A stretch of DNA of 7,283 nt, taken from NCBI GenBank assembly GCA_023411775.1, contig JAEYOL010000326.1, positions 1 through 7,283 on the forward strand. The letters are read 5' to 3'. Source of the DNA: Bacteroidota bacterium. Lineage in GTDB: Bacteria; Bacteroidota; Bacteroidia; Chitinophagales; Chitinophagaceae. This document shows, piece after piece, positions 1 to 6,283 of this stretch. Made by a program: the position numbers and the translations under genes. Positions within the stretch are counted from its first letter, which is position 1; each line of letters starts with the position of its first letter. The notes beneath the pieces were generated by a model. The model saw only the letters and a program-made list of their open reading frames with translations, searched no databases and was not told the origin of the DNA.

Positions 1-952
1 TCAGCATTTCTTTGATCACGTATTTTTTTACCTCGGGTCTTTGGAGCCTGGCTTTTATAGAATCCTGCCCGTCGGCCAGGATCTCATCGGGTATCAATGT
101 ACTGATGGATGTGCTACTGGCAGTATACGGATATTGATCGATCGTGACATCAATGCCCTCTTCCCTTGCTTTTTTTACCATGCCCAGCGTTTCTTTACTT
201 CTTCCCCAGTTTTGCTGGCCACTGAGCTTGAAATGTGAGATTTCGACCGGGATCTTTGCTTCACGACCGATGGTCAACGCTTCTTCAATCGCTTCGGCAA
301 CTTTATCACCTTCATTTCGCATGTGAGAAACATAAACGCCATTGTATTTCGCCGCCTGTTTGGCTAACGCAATAATCTCCGGCGTTTTGGTATAAGTACC
401 CGGGATATAGATCAACCCGGTCGACATACCAACCGCGCCATCTTTCATGGCTTTGTCCACAAGAGCTTCCATCTCCTGCTGTTCTTCGGTGGTGGCGTCG
501 CGGTTGGCGCGGCCCATTACTGCTTTGAGTACATCATTATGACCGATCAGGCTTGCTACATTAATGGAAAGTTTGATAGAATCAATGGTATTGAGATATT
601 TTCCTATATCGACATTGGACTGGCCACAGTTACCGGTAATGCAGGTAGTGACTCCATCATAAATAAAGCTCTGCGCCATTGGGTCGCGTGCTTCATCGTC
701 TTAAAAATGAGTATGCACATCAATAAATCCCGGCGACACGATCATATTGGAAGCATCAATGGTTTTAGTCGCGGAACAATTCAATTGCCGCCCGATAGCT
801 ACGATCCGGCCATTCTTTACAGCTAGGTCACCATAATACCAGTTGTTACCCGTACCATCAATGATCCGGCCATTACGGATCAGGAGATCACAGATGGGTT
901 GTTGCGAAAAAACAGTAACAGGAATTAAAAGCAGCAGGAGTATCTTTTTCAT
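1..952 (-). pseudogene. Secreted N-acyl-D-amino-acid deacylase (D-aminoacylase family amidohydrolase), interrupted by one in-frame stop, 3' end outside window
   Basis: The family hydrolyses N-acyl-D-amino acids to D-amino acid plus fatty or acetic acid in an amidohydrolase barrel. Residues 1-17 form a signal peptide (MKKILLLL...VFSQ), so the product would be exported. The amidohydrolase entry domain follows, with SPGFIDVHTH at 73-82. Codon 84 is TAA (positions 701-703). After it the same frame is open to the window edge and keeps every family motif: TGNCG (Cys109), VGMSTGLIY, VSHMR (His210), ISHFK (His240) and DQYPYTASST. The spacings His82-Cys109 (27) and His210-His240 (30) equal those of the zinc ligands His69-Cys96 and His220-His250 in the Alcaligenes faecalis enzyme, as I recall them. 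The conserved Glu after HTH is the residue replaced by the stop; GAA to TAA is one substitution. No frameshift is needed. The 83-residue product made before the stop would be inactive. It lies 144 bp downstream of the TPR gene. The family call is secure; genuine pseudogene versus sequence error is not settled. Confidence 0.88.
701..703 (-). other. Premature in-frame TAA stop in the D-aminoacylase gene
   Basis: The plus-strand bases tta read as TAA at codon 84. Upstream the frame reads ...DVHTHF and downstream DDEARDPMAQSFIYDG..., which joins without gap or shift to the normal family sequence. Homologues usually carry Glu here (HTH-L/I-E), so a G-to-T change in GAA explains the stop. The first downstream Met (codon 92) lies after the HTH metal ligands, so reinitiation could not give an active enzyme. 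Confidence 0.9.
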
Positions 953-1066
953 TCCCGCAATTTAAGAAAAAGGGGAATCCTTATTTTATTCCCTTGGTGA
1001 CTGGTCTTAATAAAAAGAAGTTGCCCTAAATCATAGTTACAAATACAGCCCGCATAAAACTGCATT

Positions 1067-1093
1067 TTATCCGTGTAATCCGTGAAATCTGTG
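1067..1093. repeat. Three-unit degenerate nonanucleotide tandem repeat
   Basis: Three consecutive 9-bp units fit WWATCYGTG on the plus strand (CACRGATWW on the minus strand): TTATCCGTG, TAATCCGTG and AAATCTGTG. The array sits 3 bp beyond the TAA stop (1097-1099) of the TPR gene. Sequences of this style are dispersed between genes in many bacteria and produce spurious TDFTDYTD-like peptides when translated. It occupies most of what is notable in the 144-bp gap between the TPR and D-aminoacylase genes. Confidence 0.75.
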
Positions 1094-1096
1094 GTT

Positions 1097-2650
1097 TTAC
1101 AGGGAAGCCTGCATCTTCCCGGAGTTTTGTTTTCCTTCCAATGCGAGACGCCTGTTTGGTGCCAGCTCGAGTGATCTTTCAAATTGCAACAAAGCTTCCG
1201 CAGGACGATTCACCGACAAGAGCCAGTCGCCATACAATTCGAAAGAAGGTATGGCTACCTGCGGGGGGCCGTAGGCATAGCTTGTTTTGTTTTCGATATC
1301 TGTGGCAAGCTTAAAATATTTTTCTGCTTCGTTATTATTATTTGAAAGCAGTGCCAGCATGGCCCTTAGTTCCAGTTCCATGATCTCAGTTTTTTCAAGA
1401 TCCCCCTGTGTGGCAATGCTGCGATTGATATTGCCACAAACCCTGATGCCTTTATCACTGATTTTTTGCTGCTCCACCAGCCTTTCTCCAGCCATTTTGG
1501 TGATGATGCGGTTCAATTCCCCGACGTCTTTCATGTGATAAGCCCGCATGCCAGTGATGAAATAATCCTTGGCACGTGTCATAATGTTCAAATCGTTGTT
1601 TTGAAAACTTATGGCGGCTATGGGTGATAGGTAATCTCTGGTTTCGGCAAGGTAGGTCGAGCGCAGCAGGATCATGTGCGCCCTCGCCAAAGGACTCGGA
1701 AGTTCTGAGCAATATTGGTGCATACTATCCACCATACTCCTTGCCTTCTCGCGATTCCCATTTTGGAGTTCGCCGTATTGCAACCAGTGCCACGAGTGAT
1801 ATCCCAGCGCGTTATTATTTAATTGTTTTCTTGCTTTTCTTTCTCTTTCCGCGTTCCAGGAAACGATATTGCTACTGACAACTTTATCCCACATGCCCAA
1901 AGCCAGGTAAATATGTGTTGGCATATGCAGGGCATGACCAGCATCAGGCGCCACAACGGCGTATTTGTCGGCTGCTGCCAGGGCCCGCGCCGCATGGTCG
2001 GGATCATCAAAAGCATGGATCAGGTAATGCAGTGCGCCCGGATGTTTTGGATTTCTTTCCAGCACTTCTTTGGCGATTTCAGCGGCCTGTTCCAGCACCG
2101 GTGTCTGCCGGCCGGTGAGCCCCCAGCCGATAAGTGATAAACTATAAAAAGATGCTATTTCATTATTGCCGGGATATTTATTGTATAATGTATTCATGTA
2201 GGCTGCATAACTGCTATCTCTTTCGGATTTGTTTCCCTTGCCGTAAAGGATGTTGACGCCCATGATAAGATCTTTCTCCAGTTCTGTTTTGGCCAGGGAA
2301 CTTCTATCTGCAGGCTCCTGTGCCAGTTCATTCAGGATCCGGTTACCCTGGTCATAGTCCTGCTCTCTCCAGAGTGTATGGTTATTAGTCATTGCTTCGC
2401 CCCAGTAAGCCATCACAAAACCGGGATCGATCTTTCTTGCCTGCTGGAATTCCTCCGCGGCGTCTTCATATTCAAAACTGTGTAGATATAGCAAGCCCTT
2501 TTTAAAGTAAGGCTGTGCTTCGGCCTTACCGGTTGCGGTAAAACTGATATCGCCTAATTGTGTTTTTGAAGATTTATTGTTGGTGGAACAGCTGAATAGT
2601 AGAAACAGGATAGCGGTTATACTTACTGTAGTGAGGCGGACAGGTTGCAT
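1097..2650 (-). CDS. Tetratricopeptide-repeat lipoprotein, function unknown
   Basis: The protein has 517 residues. Residues 1-20 form a lipoprotein signal with lipobox L-F-S-Cys21, so it is probably anchored in the envelope. The residues after Cys21 (STNNK) lack the acidic run of the Bacteroidota surface-export signal, which favours a periplasm-facing location (inference). TPR-like helical pairs are visible at about 46-82 (YFKKGLLYL...A.EEF..A...DP) and again at 470-505 (YGDWLL...A.EALLQFERSLELAP). The centre contains His-rich segments typical of this TPR family: HYLIHAFDDPDHA (208-220), GHALHMPTHIY (238-248) and YHSWHWLQYG (284-293). The start ATG has no obvious Shine-Dalgarno sequence, as is usual in Bacteroidota. 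The stop is followed almost directly by a nonamer repeat. The gene precedes the D-aminoacylase on the same strand, so co-transcription is possible but unproven. No enzymatic role is assigned; these proteins generally serve as protein-interaction scaffolds. Confidence 0.92.
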   Translation of the reverse strand: MQPVRLTTVSITAILFLLFSCSTNNKSSKTQLGDISFTATGKAEAQPYFKKGLLYLHSFEYEDAAEEFQQARKIDPGFVMAYWGEAMTNNHTLWREQDYDQGNRILNELAQEPADRSSLAKTELEKDLIMGVNILYGKGNKSERDSSYAAYMNTLYNKYPGNNEIASFYSLSLIGWGLTGRQTPVLEQAAEIAKEVLERNPKHPGALHYLIHAFDDPDHAARALAAADKYAVVAPDAGHALHMPTHIYLALGMWDKVVSSNIVSWNAERERKARKQLNNNALGYHSWHWLQYGELQNGNREKARSMVDSMHQYCSELPSPLARAHMILLRSTYLAETRDYLSPIAAISFQNNDLNIMTRAKDYFITGMRAYHMKDVGELNRIITKMAGERLVEQQKISDKGIRVCGNINRSIATQGDLEKTEIMELELRAMLALLSNNNNEAEKYFKLATDIENKTSYAYGPPQVAIPSFELYGDWLLSVNRPAEALLQFERSLELAPNRRLALEGKQNSGKMQASL

Positions 2651-2984
2651 AACTCAAGGTTTTAAGTCTTTCAAGTTACGATATTTCGCACAAAGAGGTA
2701 AACTGCCTGCCTCGCGGGTGTATTTCAAATTTTCGTTTTAACTGGTGGTGAGCTTTGTCATAACAGGAGTGTAAAACCTTATTACCTTGGTAACATAAAA
2801 GCTATAGAGTAAACAACCTTATTACCTTATTTTTCAGTGTATAAGGGAATAAGTTGGTGTTATTGAAAATGATTTTTTATTGAGATAATAAGGTTGATCG
2901 GTGGTTCCTGTTATTATAGAATAAATTGTTTTAAGTGAAAATTTGAAATGCACCCTGCCAAAAAGAACATGCGAAACTGGCTTA
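2651..2984. other. 334-bp AT-rich intergenic region between permease and TPR genes
   Basis: I see no credible gene here; the short minus-strand frame at 2834-3052 overlaps the permease and has no family features. The region is the 3' flank of the permease and the 5' flank of the TPR gene. It contains a pair of direct repeats plus an inverted partial copy (annotated separately). The first 110 bp upstream of the TPR start contain no convincing Bacteroidota promoter (TTTG, about 19 bp, TAnnTTTG). No intrinsic terminator is evident for the permease. Confidence 0.6.
2775..2828. repeat. Direct repeat AACCTTATTACCTT, two perfect copies 40 bp apart
   Basis: The 14-mer occurs at 2775-2788 and 2815-2828. 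Each copy itself holds ACCTT twice, 8 bp apart, so ACCTT starts at 2776, 2784, 2816 and 2824. An inverted partial copy, TAATAAGGTT, lies at 2886-2895. The copies are about 125-180 bp upstream of the TPR start. Repeated half-sites at near-helical spacing could be transcription-factor sites, but this is inference; they could also be remnants of a dispersed repeat. Confidence 0.55.
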
Positions 2985-4283
2985 TCATGCTTCAAGTGGC
3001 GGCGAGCTTGTTTTATTAACAGCAAAAAACTTCTGGAACAGGTAGATCCCAACCCCTATCAGCATACAAACGAGTACGTCCCATGCTTCACTGAGCTTGA
3101 GGGCCGACAATAACCAGATGGCCAGGGCAATGCCGATTCCCGCGAACCAGTATCCAAAGCGTAGCCTGAAATAATTTTCGGTGCCTTTGTCTTTTAATCT
3201 TAGCCGTATCATCGACAGGCATACCATGAGGTAAACCAGTACACGTATAATAGAACCAATGGTAAGGGCGGCGAAAAATGACCAGACCAGGGATACAATT
3301 GTTGTTACGCCGATAAACAAAAGCAGGGACCATGTAGGTGTAAGGTGTACGGGGTTGACATAGGAAAACAATTTCGGAAACTGTTTTTCACTGCTCAGGG
3401 CAAAAGGTAAACGAGATCCACCGAGGACAATAGCATTTAAAGTGCCGGAGATCGATACCAGGGCGCCAATGGCGATGATGATACCACCGGTATTTCCCAT
3501 AAAACCCGTAGCTGCTTCAGCCAATGGTTTTTCGGAGCTGGCCAGTGATGGGAGTGTACCAATAGATACGAGTTGAATAAGACAATAGAATATCGTGACA
3601 ATTATGGCTGCCGTAATCAATGCAAAAGGAAGATTTTTACGAGGCTCCCTGATCTCACCTGAATTGATAAGCACAGATTCGAATCCACCAAAAGCGAAAA
3701 CCAAAAGCAACACTGATGTAGAAAAAGAAGAAAAAGATGGTAAACCGGTAGAGACAAGCAGGTCTGGCTGAAGATTGAAAAGGCCAATAATTATGAATGC
3801 CGTTAGCGGAAGCAATTTTGCAATGGTCAGTATATTATTTACCCGTGTTGAATTTTTTACGCCGATATGATTGATATAGGCAATAATCGAAGTAAGCAAC
3901 AGTATACAAAGTGCTCTTGGAATTTTTTCGCTAAATAGCGGGTTAAAAAAAGACAGGTAGATCACCAGCAGGTTGATCAAGGTAGCGTAATTAAAAATAC
4001 GACTCAGCAATAGCAGCCAGCCGGTCATGAAGGCGGGGAATTTGCCCAAGCCTTTTAAGGCATAGAGATAAGGTCCGCCGGTTTTATCGAAACGCGAACT
4101 CACTTCCGCAAAACAAAGAATGAAAACAAGCACCACTATTGCACATACCGCAAAGGCCAGCAGGCTATAAACACCGGATAGTCCAAATATCTTTGAAGGC
4201 AGGCCAAAAATCCCCGCACCAATAATGCTGTTGATCACCAGTAAGACGAGATCCCATTTAGTTATACTTCGGTTGAGCATCAT
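2985..4283 (-). CDS. APC-superfamily amino acid permease
   Basis: This is a 432-residue integral inner-membrane transporter, the usual length for the family, hydrophobic throughout and consistent with about 12 membrane segments. The N-terminus shows the APC hallmark NSIIGAGIFGLP (18-29), the broken first helix that binds the amino group and carboxylate of the substrate. FAEVSSRF..TGGPYLYA (58-75) follows in the TM2-TM3 region. Further hallmarks are NSTRVNNILTIAKLLPL (144-160) and FAFGGFESVLINSGEIREP (197-214, TM6 and its loop). These match the AA_permease_2 type, which imports or exchanges amino acids, often with proton coupling. The substrate cannot be read from the sequence. Two adjacent ATG codons (4281-4283 and 4278-4280) are possible starts; the first is used here. 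It lies 94 bp downstream of the 181-residue gene on the same strand. A D-aminoacylase lies further downstream, but a 334-bp gap and the TPR gene intervene. Confidence 0.93.
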   Translation of the reverse strand: MMLNRSITKWDLVLLVINSIIGAGIFGLPSKIFGLSGVYSLLAFAVCAIVVLVFILCFAEVSSRFDKTGGPYLYALKGLGKFPAFMTGWLLLLSRIFNYATLINLLVIYLSFFNPLFSEKIPRALCILLLTSIIAYINHIGVKNSTRVNNILTIAKLLPLTAFIIIGLFNLQPDLLVSTGLPSFSSFSTSVLLLVFAFGGFESVLINSGEIREPRKNLPFALITAAIIVTIFYCLIQLVSIGTLPSLASSEKPLAEAATGFMGNTGGIIIAIGALVSISGTLNAIVLGGSRLPFALSSEKQFPKLFSYVNPVHLTPTWSLLLFIGVTTIVSLVWSFFAALTIGSIIRVLVYLMVCLSMIRLRLKDKGTENYFRLRFGYWFAGIGIALAIWLLSALKLSEAWDVLVCMLIGVGIYLFQKFFAVNKTSSPPLEA

Positions 4284-4346
4284 TGGTTAGTATTATTCTC
4301 CCGCTTCCATTTTTGCCTAATGGTATAAGTTATTGTTGTTAATGAT

Positions 4347-4362
4347 GTAATTTGCTAATTAC
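4347..4362. promoter_or_regulatory. Perfect 6-bp inverted repeat with 4-nt centre upstream of the permease
   Basis: GTAATT-tgct-AATTAC lies 64 bp upstream of the permease start and 15 bp beyond the stop of the 181-residue gene. It could be an operator for the permease or a weak AT-rich hairpin between the two transcripts. No T-run follows on the minus strand, so it is not a convincing intrinsic terminator. AT-rich palindromes of this size also occur by chance. Confidence 0.35.
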
Positions 4363-4377
4363 AAACTACTGATACCC

Positions 4378-4923
4378 TCAGTCTTCCCTGCTTCCTTTCT
4401 CACCTACAAACCAATGTTCTTTGTTTTTGAAAAGCACGTTGAATGTAGTCAGCGAGCCATAGCATCGCGTAATATATTGCTGAAGATTTACTTTCTCTTC
4501 GTCAGCCAGTTTTTTGTTGCTGTTAATATTTTGTTCGAGTACACGCAGCCTGTCGCGTAGCATCACGATTTTATGGAAAAAATCTTCTATGGGAATCTCT
4601 TTTGGCTTCAGGCTTTTATCTGCTGGCTGCAGTAGTAATATGCCTTTGATCCATTTATCACCTAGGGGAACGTTTTCGGTAACTCCGCCCCAGAGGCGCA
4701 GAATTCTGAGCAGCGAACGTTCCAGGTCCGAATTGGTTTCGATTTCTTCGGTTACATTTTCAGGAATGATCTCTTCCAGTTTGGGATCAGTTTTCTCGAT
4801 CTCCTTGATCCCATGGTTGATAAAGGAAATAAAGTAGGTGGCATATCGAATTCCGACTATCACACCGGGCCCGAACTGGGTGTGTTGCAGCCTTGTGCCA
4901 ATACCGAGGGTGGTTGGTTCCAT
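4378..4923 (-). CDS. Conserved protein of unknown function with N-terminal Tudor/SH3-like segment
   Basis: The protein has 181 residues, is soluble, and lacks a signal peptide or membrane segment, so it is probably cytoplasmic. Residues 7-45 (GIGTRLQHTQFGPGVIVGI, then a beta-rich FISFINHGIKEIE) resemble the small beta-barrel at the C-terminus of UvrD/PcrA helicases, with its G..V.H..FG.G.V pattern. That barrel binds protein or nucleic-acid partners. An acidic linker (about 45-65) leads to a second, mostly helical domain (68-175). This contains LGDKWIKG, FFHKIVMLRDRLRVLEQ and LQQYITRCYGSLTTFNVLF, and the charged heptad-like stretch suggests a coiled coil or helical hairpin. I recognise this second part only as the type conserved in Bacteroidota, without known function. 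The ATG at 4921-4923 is preceded by an A/T run. A TACATTTA element at 4945-4952 could be the promoter -7 box. It sits upstream of the permease on the same strand. Confidence 0.85.
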   Translation of the reverse strand: MEPTTLGIGTRLQHTQFGPGVIVGIRYATYFISFINHGIKEIEKTDPKLEEIIPENVTEEIETNSDLERSLLRILRLWGGVTENVPLGDKWIKGILLLQPADKSLKPKEIPIEDFFHKIVMLRDRLRVLEQNINSNKKLADEEKVNLQQYITRCYGSLTTFNVLFKNKEHWFVGEKGSRED

Positions 4924-4944
4924 ATTAAAAAAAATTTCGTAGGC

Positions 4945-4952
4945 TAAATGTA
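4945..4952 (-). promoter_or_regulatory. Possible Bacteroidota -7 promoter element for the 181-residue gene
   Basis: TACATTTA on the minus strand matches seven of eight positions of the Bacteroidota sigma-A -7 box TAnnTTTG (counting the two free positions), 21 bp before the ATG. No TTTG/TTG -33 box is present at the usual 19-21 bp spacing, so the call is weak. In an AT-rich leader it could be a chance match. Confidence 0.25.
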
Positions 4953-5122
4953 GAAAAACTTGCTCAGTAATTTAAGCCTCAAAAGCTCATTTACAAATAT
5001 GTGTTTTAAAGTCTGTAATAAAGATGTCAAACTAATCTAAAAGAAATCGATTGTAGCCAGTGCGGCATGATATTTATACCAATTAGTGGTGTTCACGATT
5101 TCTAAACTTTAAAATATCAGTT

Positions 5123-5311
5123 ATGCAAAGAAAAGGATTGGGTCTGCTTTTAGCAGCCGCAGCAGCTTATGGAGCTTATCGTTATTCAAGGATGAAACCT
5201 GAACAAAGAAATGAACTCAGGCAAAGAGGTAAAGATTTTGTTGACAAAAATCTGGGTGAGATGAAAAATATGTTCGGGAAAAAGACATCAGTTGCCAATG
5301 GCAAAGGATAG
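5123..5311 (+). CDS. Small YtxH-like membrane-anchored protein
   Basis: The product is a 62-residue basic protein. Residues 3-20 (a Gly/Leu/Ala run ending in AYGAYRY) form a short hydrophobic segment that could insert in the inner membrane. The rest is charged and helical (MKPEQRNELRQRGKDFVDKN), ending in a Lys/Gly-rich tail. This layout is like the small YtxH/general-stress type proteins common in Bacteroidota, whose biochemical role is unknown. It is real rather than chance: it has a gene-like amino acid pattern, is the only open frame in this stretch, and is followed 17 bp after its stop by a strong intrinsic terminator. It is divergent from the 181-residue gene (199-bp shared upstream region) and convergent with the carboxypeptidase-regulatory-like gene, so it is a single-gene transcript. 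A weak promoter candidate is TTG at 5051 with TATTTATA at 5071-5078. Confidence 0.8.
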   Translation: MQRKGLGLLLAAAAAYGAYRYSRMKPEQRNELRQRGKDFVDKNLGEMKNMFGKKTSVANGKG

Positions 5312-5328
5312 TTATTTCGTCCCGGTTG

Positions 5329-5365
5329 AAAAGGGTCGCTCGCCGAGCGACCCTTTTCTATTTTA
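5329..5365 (+). terminator. Strong intrinsic terminator of the 62-residue protein gene
   Basis: A 12-bp perfect stem AAAAGGGTCGCT (5329-5340) pairs with AGCGACCCTTTT (5346-5357). It can extend by one C-G pair, leaving a 3-nt loop. A T-rich tail (ctattttac) follows. It lies 17 bp after the stop codon on the plus strand. The A-run on the other side gives it partial bidirectional potential for the convergent gene at 5467-6237. Confidence 0.88.
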
Positions 5366-5406
5366 CTTATTACTGAAAGAATATTAAAAAATAGACTATT
5401 TATTAA

Positions 5407-5469
5407 GACTACTAACTAAGAACTATGAACTACTAACTACTGACTACTAACTCCCGACTATAGACTCTA
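5407..5469. repeat. Array A: nine tandem degenerate heptanucleotides, consensus RACTNNN
   Basis: Sixty-three bases divide exactly into nine 7-bp units that all begin AACT or GACT on the plus strand. The commonest units are GACTACT and AACTACT; the three trailing bases vary. In the sense of the adjacent minus-strand gene the unit reads NNNAGTY. The last unit (5463-5469, GACTCTA) contains that gene's TAG stop codon (5467-5469), so the array starts exactly at the stop. A/T-rich sequence follows on the other side. It resembles in style the heptanucleotide STRR repeats of cyanobacteria; any function is unknown. Confidence 0.85.
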
Positions 5470-6237
5470 TTCAAACTCTTCTTCCCTCCAAATCAAATCC
5501 GGCGGCAGTCCCTTCTGGAACCGTTCAAAAGAATCCTTGATGTATTTCTGGAAATCATAGTCATTGCTGATCACCGCGAAAAAATAAGGTGGACGGTAGA
5601 CCAGCATAAAACTATCGAGCTCATTACCGGTAAGTGAAGTAAGCCGGCGCACGAGTGCTTTGTTAAATCGGTGATCGACATATTTTTCCTGTTCCTGCAA
5701 CACCAGTCTTTCCTGGAAAGAACGCATATTCCGGTTTCGCCGGAATCGAAACGCATTGATGATCTCATTAACATCAAACCCGGCGCCTGCGCCATATTGT
5801 GGCGTCACGACACTTAGCCCTGGTTTTTTATAGTTAAAGATCTTCTCATAGTCGGCACGGTTCTGCAGGGAGTCCTGCCGGTAATTGCGCGGCCTCACTC
5901 TTACTTCACCAATGACCGGCACATTCACCTGTAGTGAAATATCGAAACTTAAGGGTGTGGCGATCTTGAGTACAGGAAACTTCACCGTAGGTTTATTAAG
6001 ATAGCTAAACCAGATCGAATCTTTTTCGGCCACCTCGATCTCATACTCACCATATATATTGGTCATCGTACCCTTACCAGAGGATGACAAAACACTAACA
6101 AATCCAACGGGATATGTTCGGGTGCTGTCGTATACCGTTCCACGGATCTTATATTGGGCGCTGGCGGTTCCGGGTTTGAAAAAGAAAAAAAGAAAGCCAA
6201 TCAGTAATATTTGTAGAAATCTGCGTCCCAAAAGCAT
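5467..6237 (-). CDS. Secreted protein with CarboxypepD_reg-like domain, function unknown
   Basis: The protein has 256 residues. Residues 1-27 form a signal peptide with a long hydrophobic core (LLIGFLFFFF) and an ASA|Q cleavage site, so it is exported to the periplasm or outer-membrane face. Residues 28-105 match the carboxypeptidase-regulatory-like beta-sandwich common in Bacteroidota. The matching segments are IRGTVYDSTRTYPVGFVSVLSSSG..TMTNIYGEYEIEV and the DSIWFSYL strand. In this phylum the domain often sits before TonB-dependent receptors, but here no plug or barrel follows. Instead there is a charged helical C-terminal half (about 115-256), rich in Arg, Phe and Tyr (NAFRFRRNRNMRSFQERL), which I do not recognise. 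It lies downstream of the serine hydrolase on the same strand, separated by a 111-bp gap filled mostly by heptad array B. Its own stop codon is embedded in heptad array A. Confidence 0.87.
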   Translation of the reverse strand: MLLGRRFLQILLIGFLFFFFKPGTASAQYKIRGTVYDSTRTYPVGFVSVLSSSGKGTMTNIYGEYEIEVAEKDSIWFSYLNKPTVKFPVLKIATPLSFDISLQVNVPVIGEVRVRPRNYRQDSLQNRADYEKIFNYKKPGLSVVTPQYGAGAGFDVNEIINAFRFRRNRNMRSFQERLVLQEQEKYVDHRFNKALVRRLTSLTGNELDSFMLVYRPPYFFAVISNDYDFQKYIKDSFERFQKGLPPDLIWREEEFE

Positions 6238-6283
6238 TAATTAATCCGGCAAGTAACGAAACAAAGTGCAAATTCAATGGTAA

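Noticed and set aside
1..700. A frameshift as the cause of the broken D-aminoacylase
   Set aside because: Codon-by-codon translation keeps one frame on both sides of the TAA with family motifs aligned. Only a substitution is needed.
701..703. Programmed recoding (selenocysteine or pyrrolysine) at the premature stop
   Set aside because: The codon is TAA, which neither system uses, and homologues have Glu at this site.
539..826. Plus-strand open frame of 95 codons
   Set aside because: It lies entirely antisense to the D-aminoacylase frame, which has clear family motifs, and its own product has none.
949..1182. Minus-strand 77-codon frame between the TPR and D-aminoacylase genes
   Set aside because: Its translation crosses the nonamer repeat, giving TDFTDYTD, and overlaps the TPR C-terminus in another frame. 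It is a repeat-derived artefact.
1823..2137. Plus-strand 104-codon frame
   Set aside because: It is antisense to the well-supported TPR protein and has no recognisable domain.
2834..3052. Minus-strand 72-codon frame beside the permease 3' end
   Set aside because: It starts inside the permease in another frame and runs into AT-rich intergenic DNA; the product has no family pattern.
4364..4376. Further heptad-like sequence AACTACTGATACC
   Set aside because: Only one unit fits the RACTNNN pattern; a single match is expected by chance.
4514..4837. Plus-strand 107-codon frame
   Set aside because: It is a Ser-rich antisense shadow of the 181-residue conserved protein.
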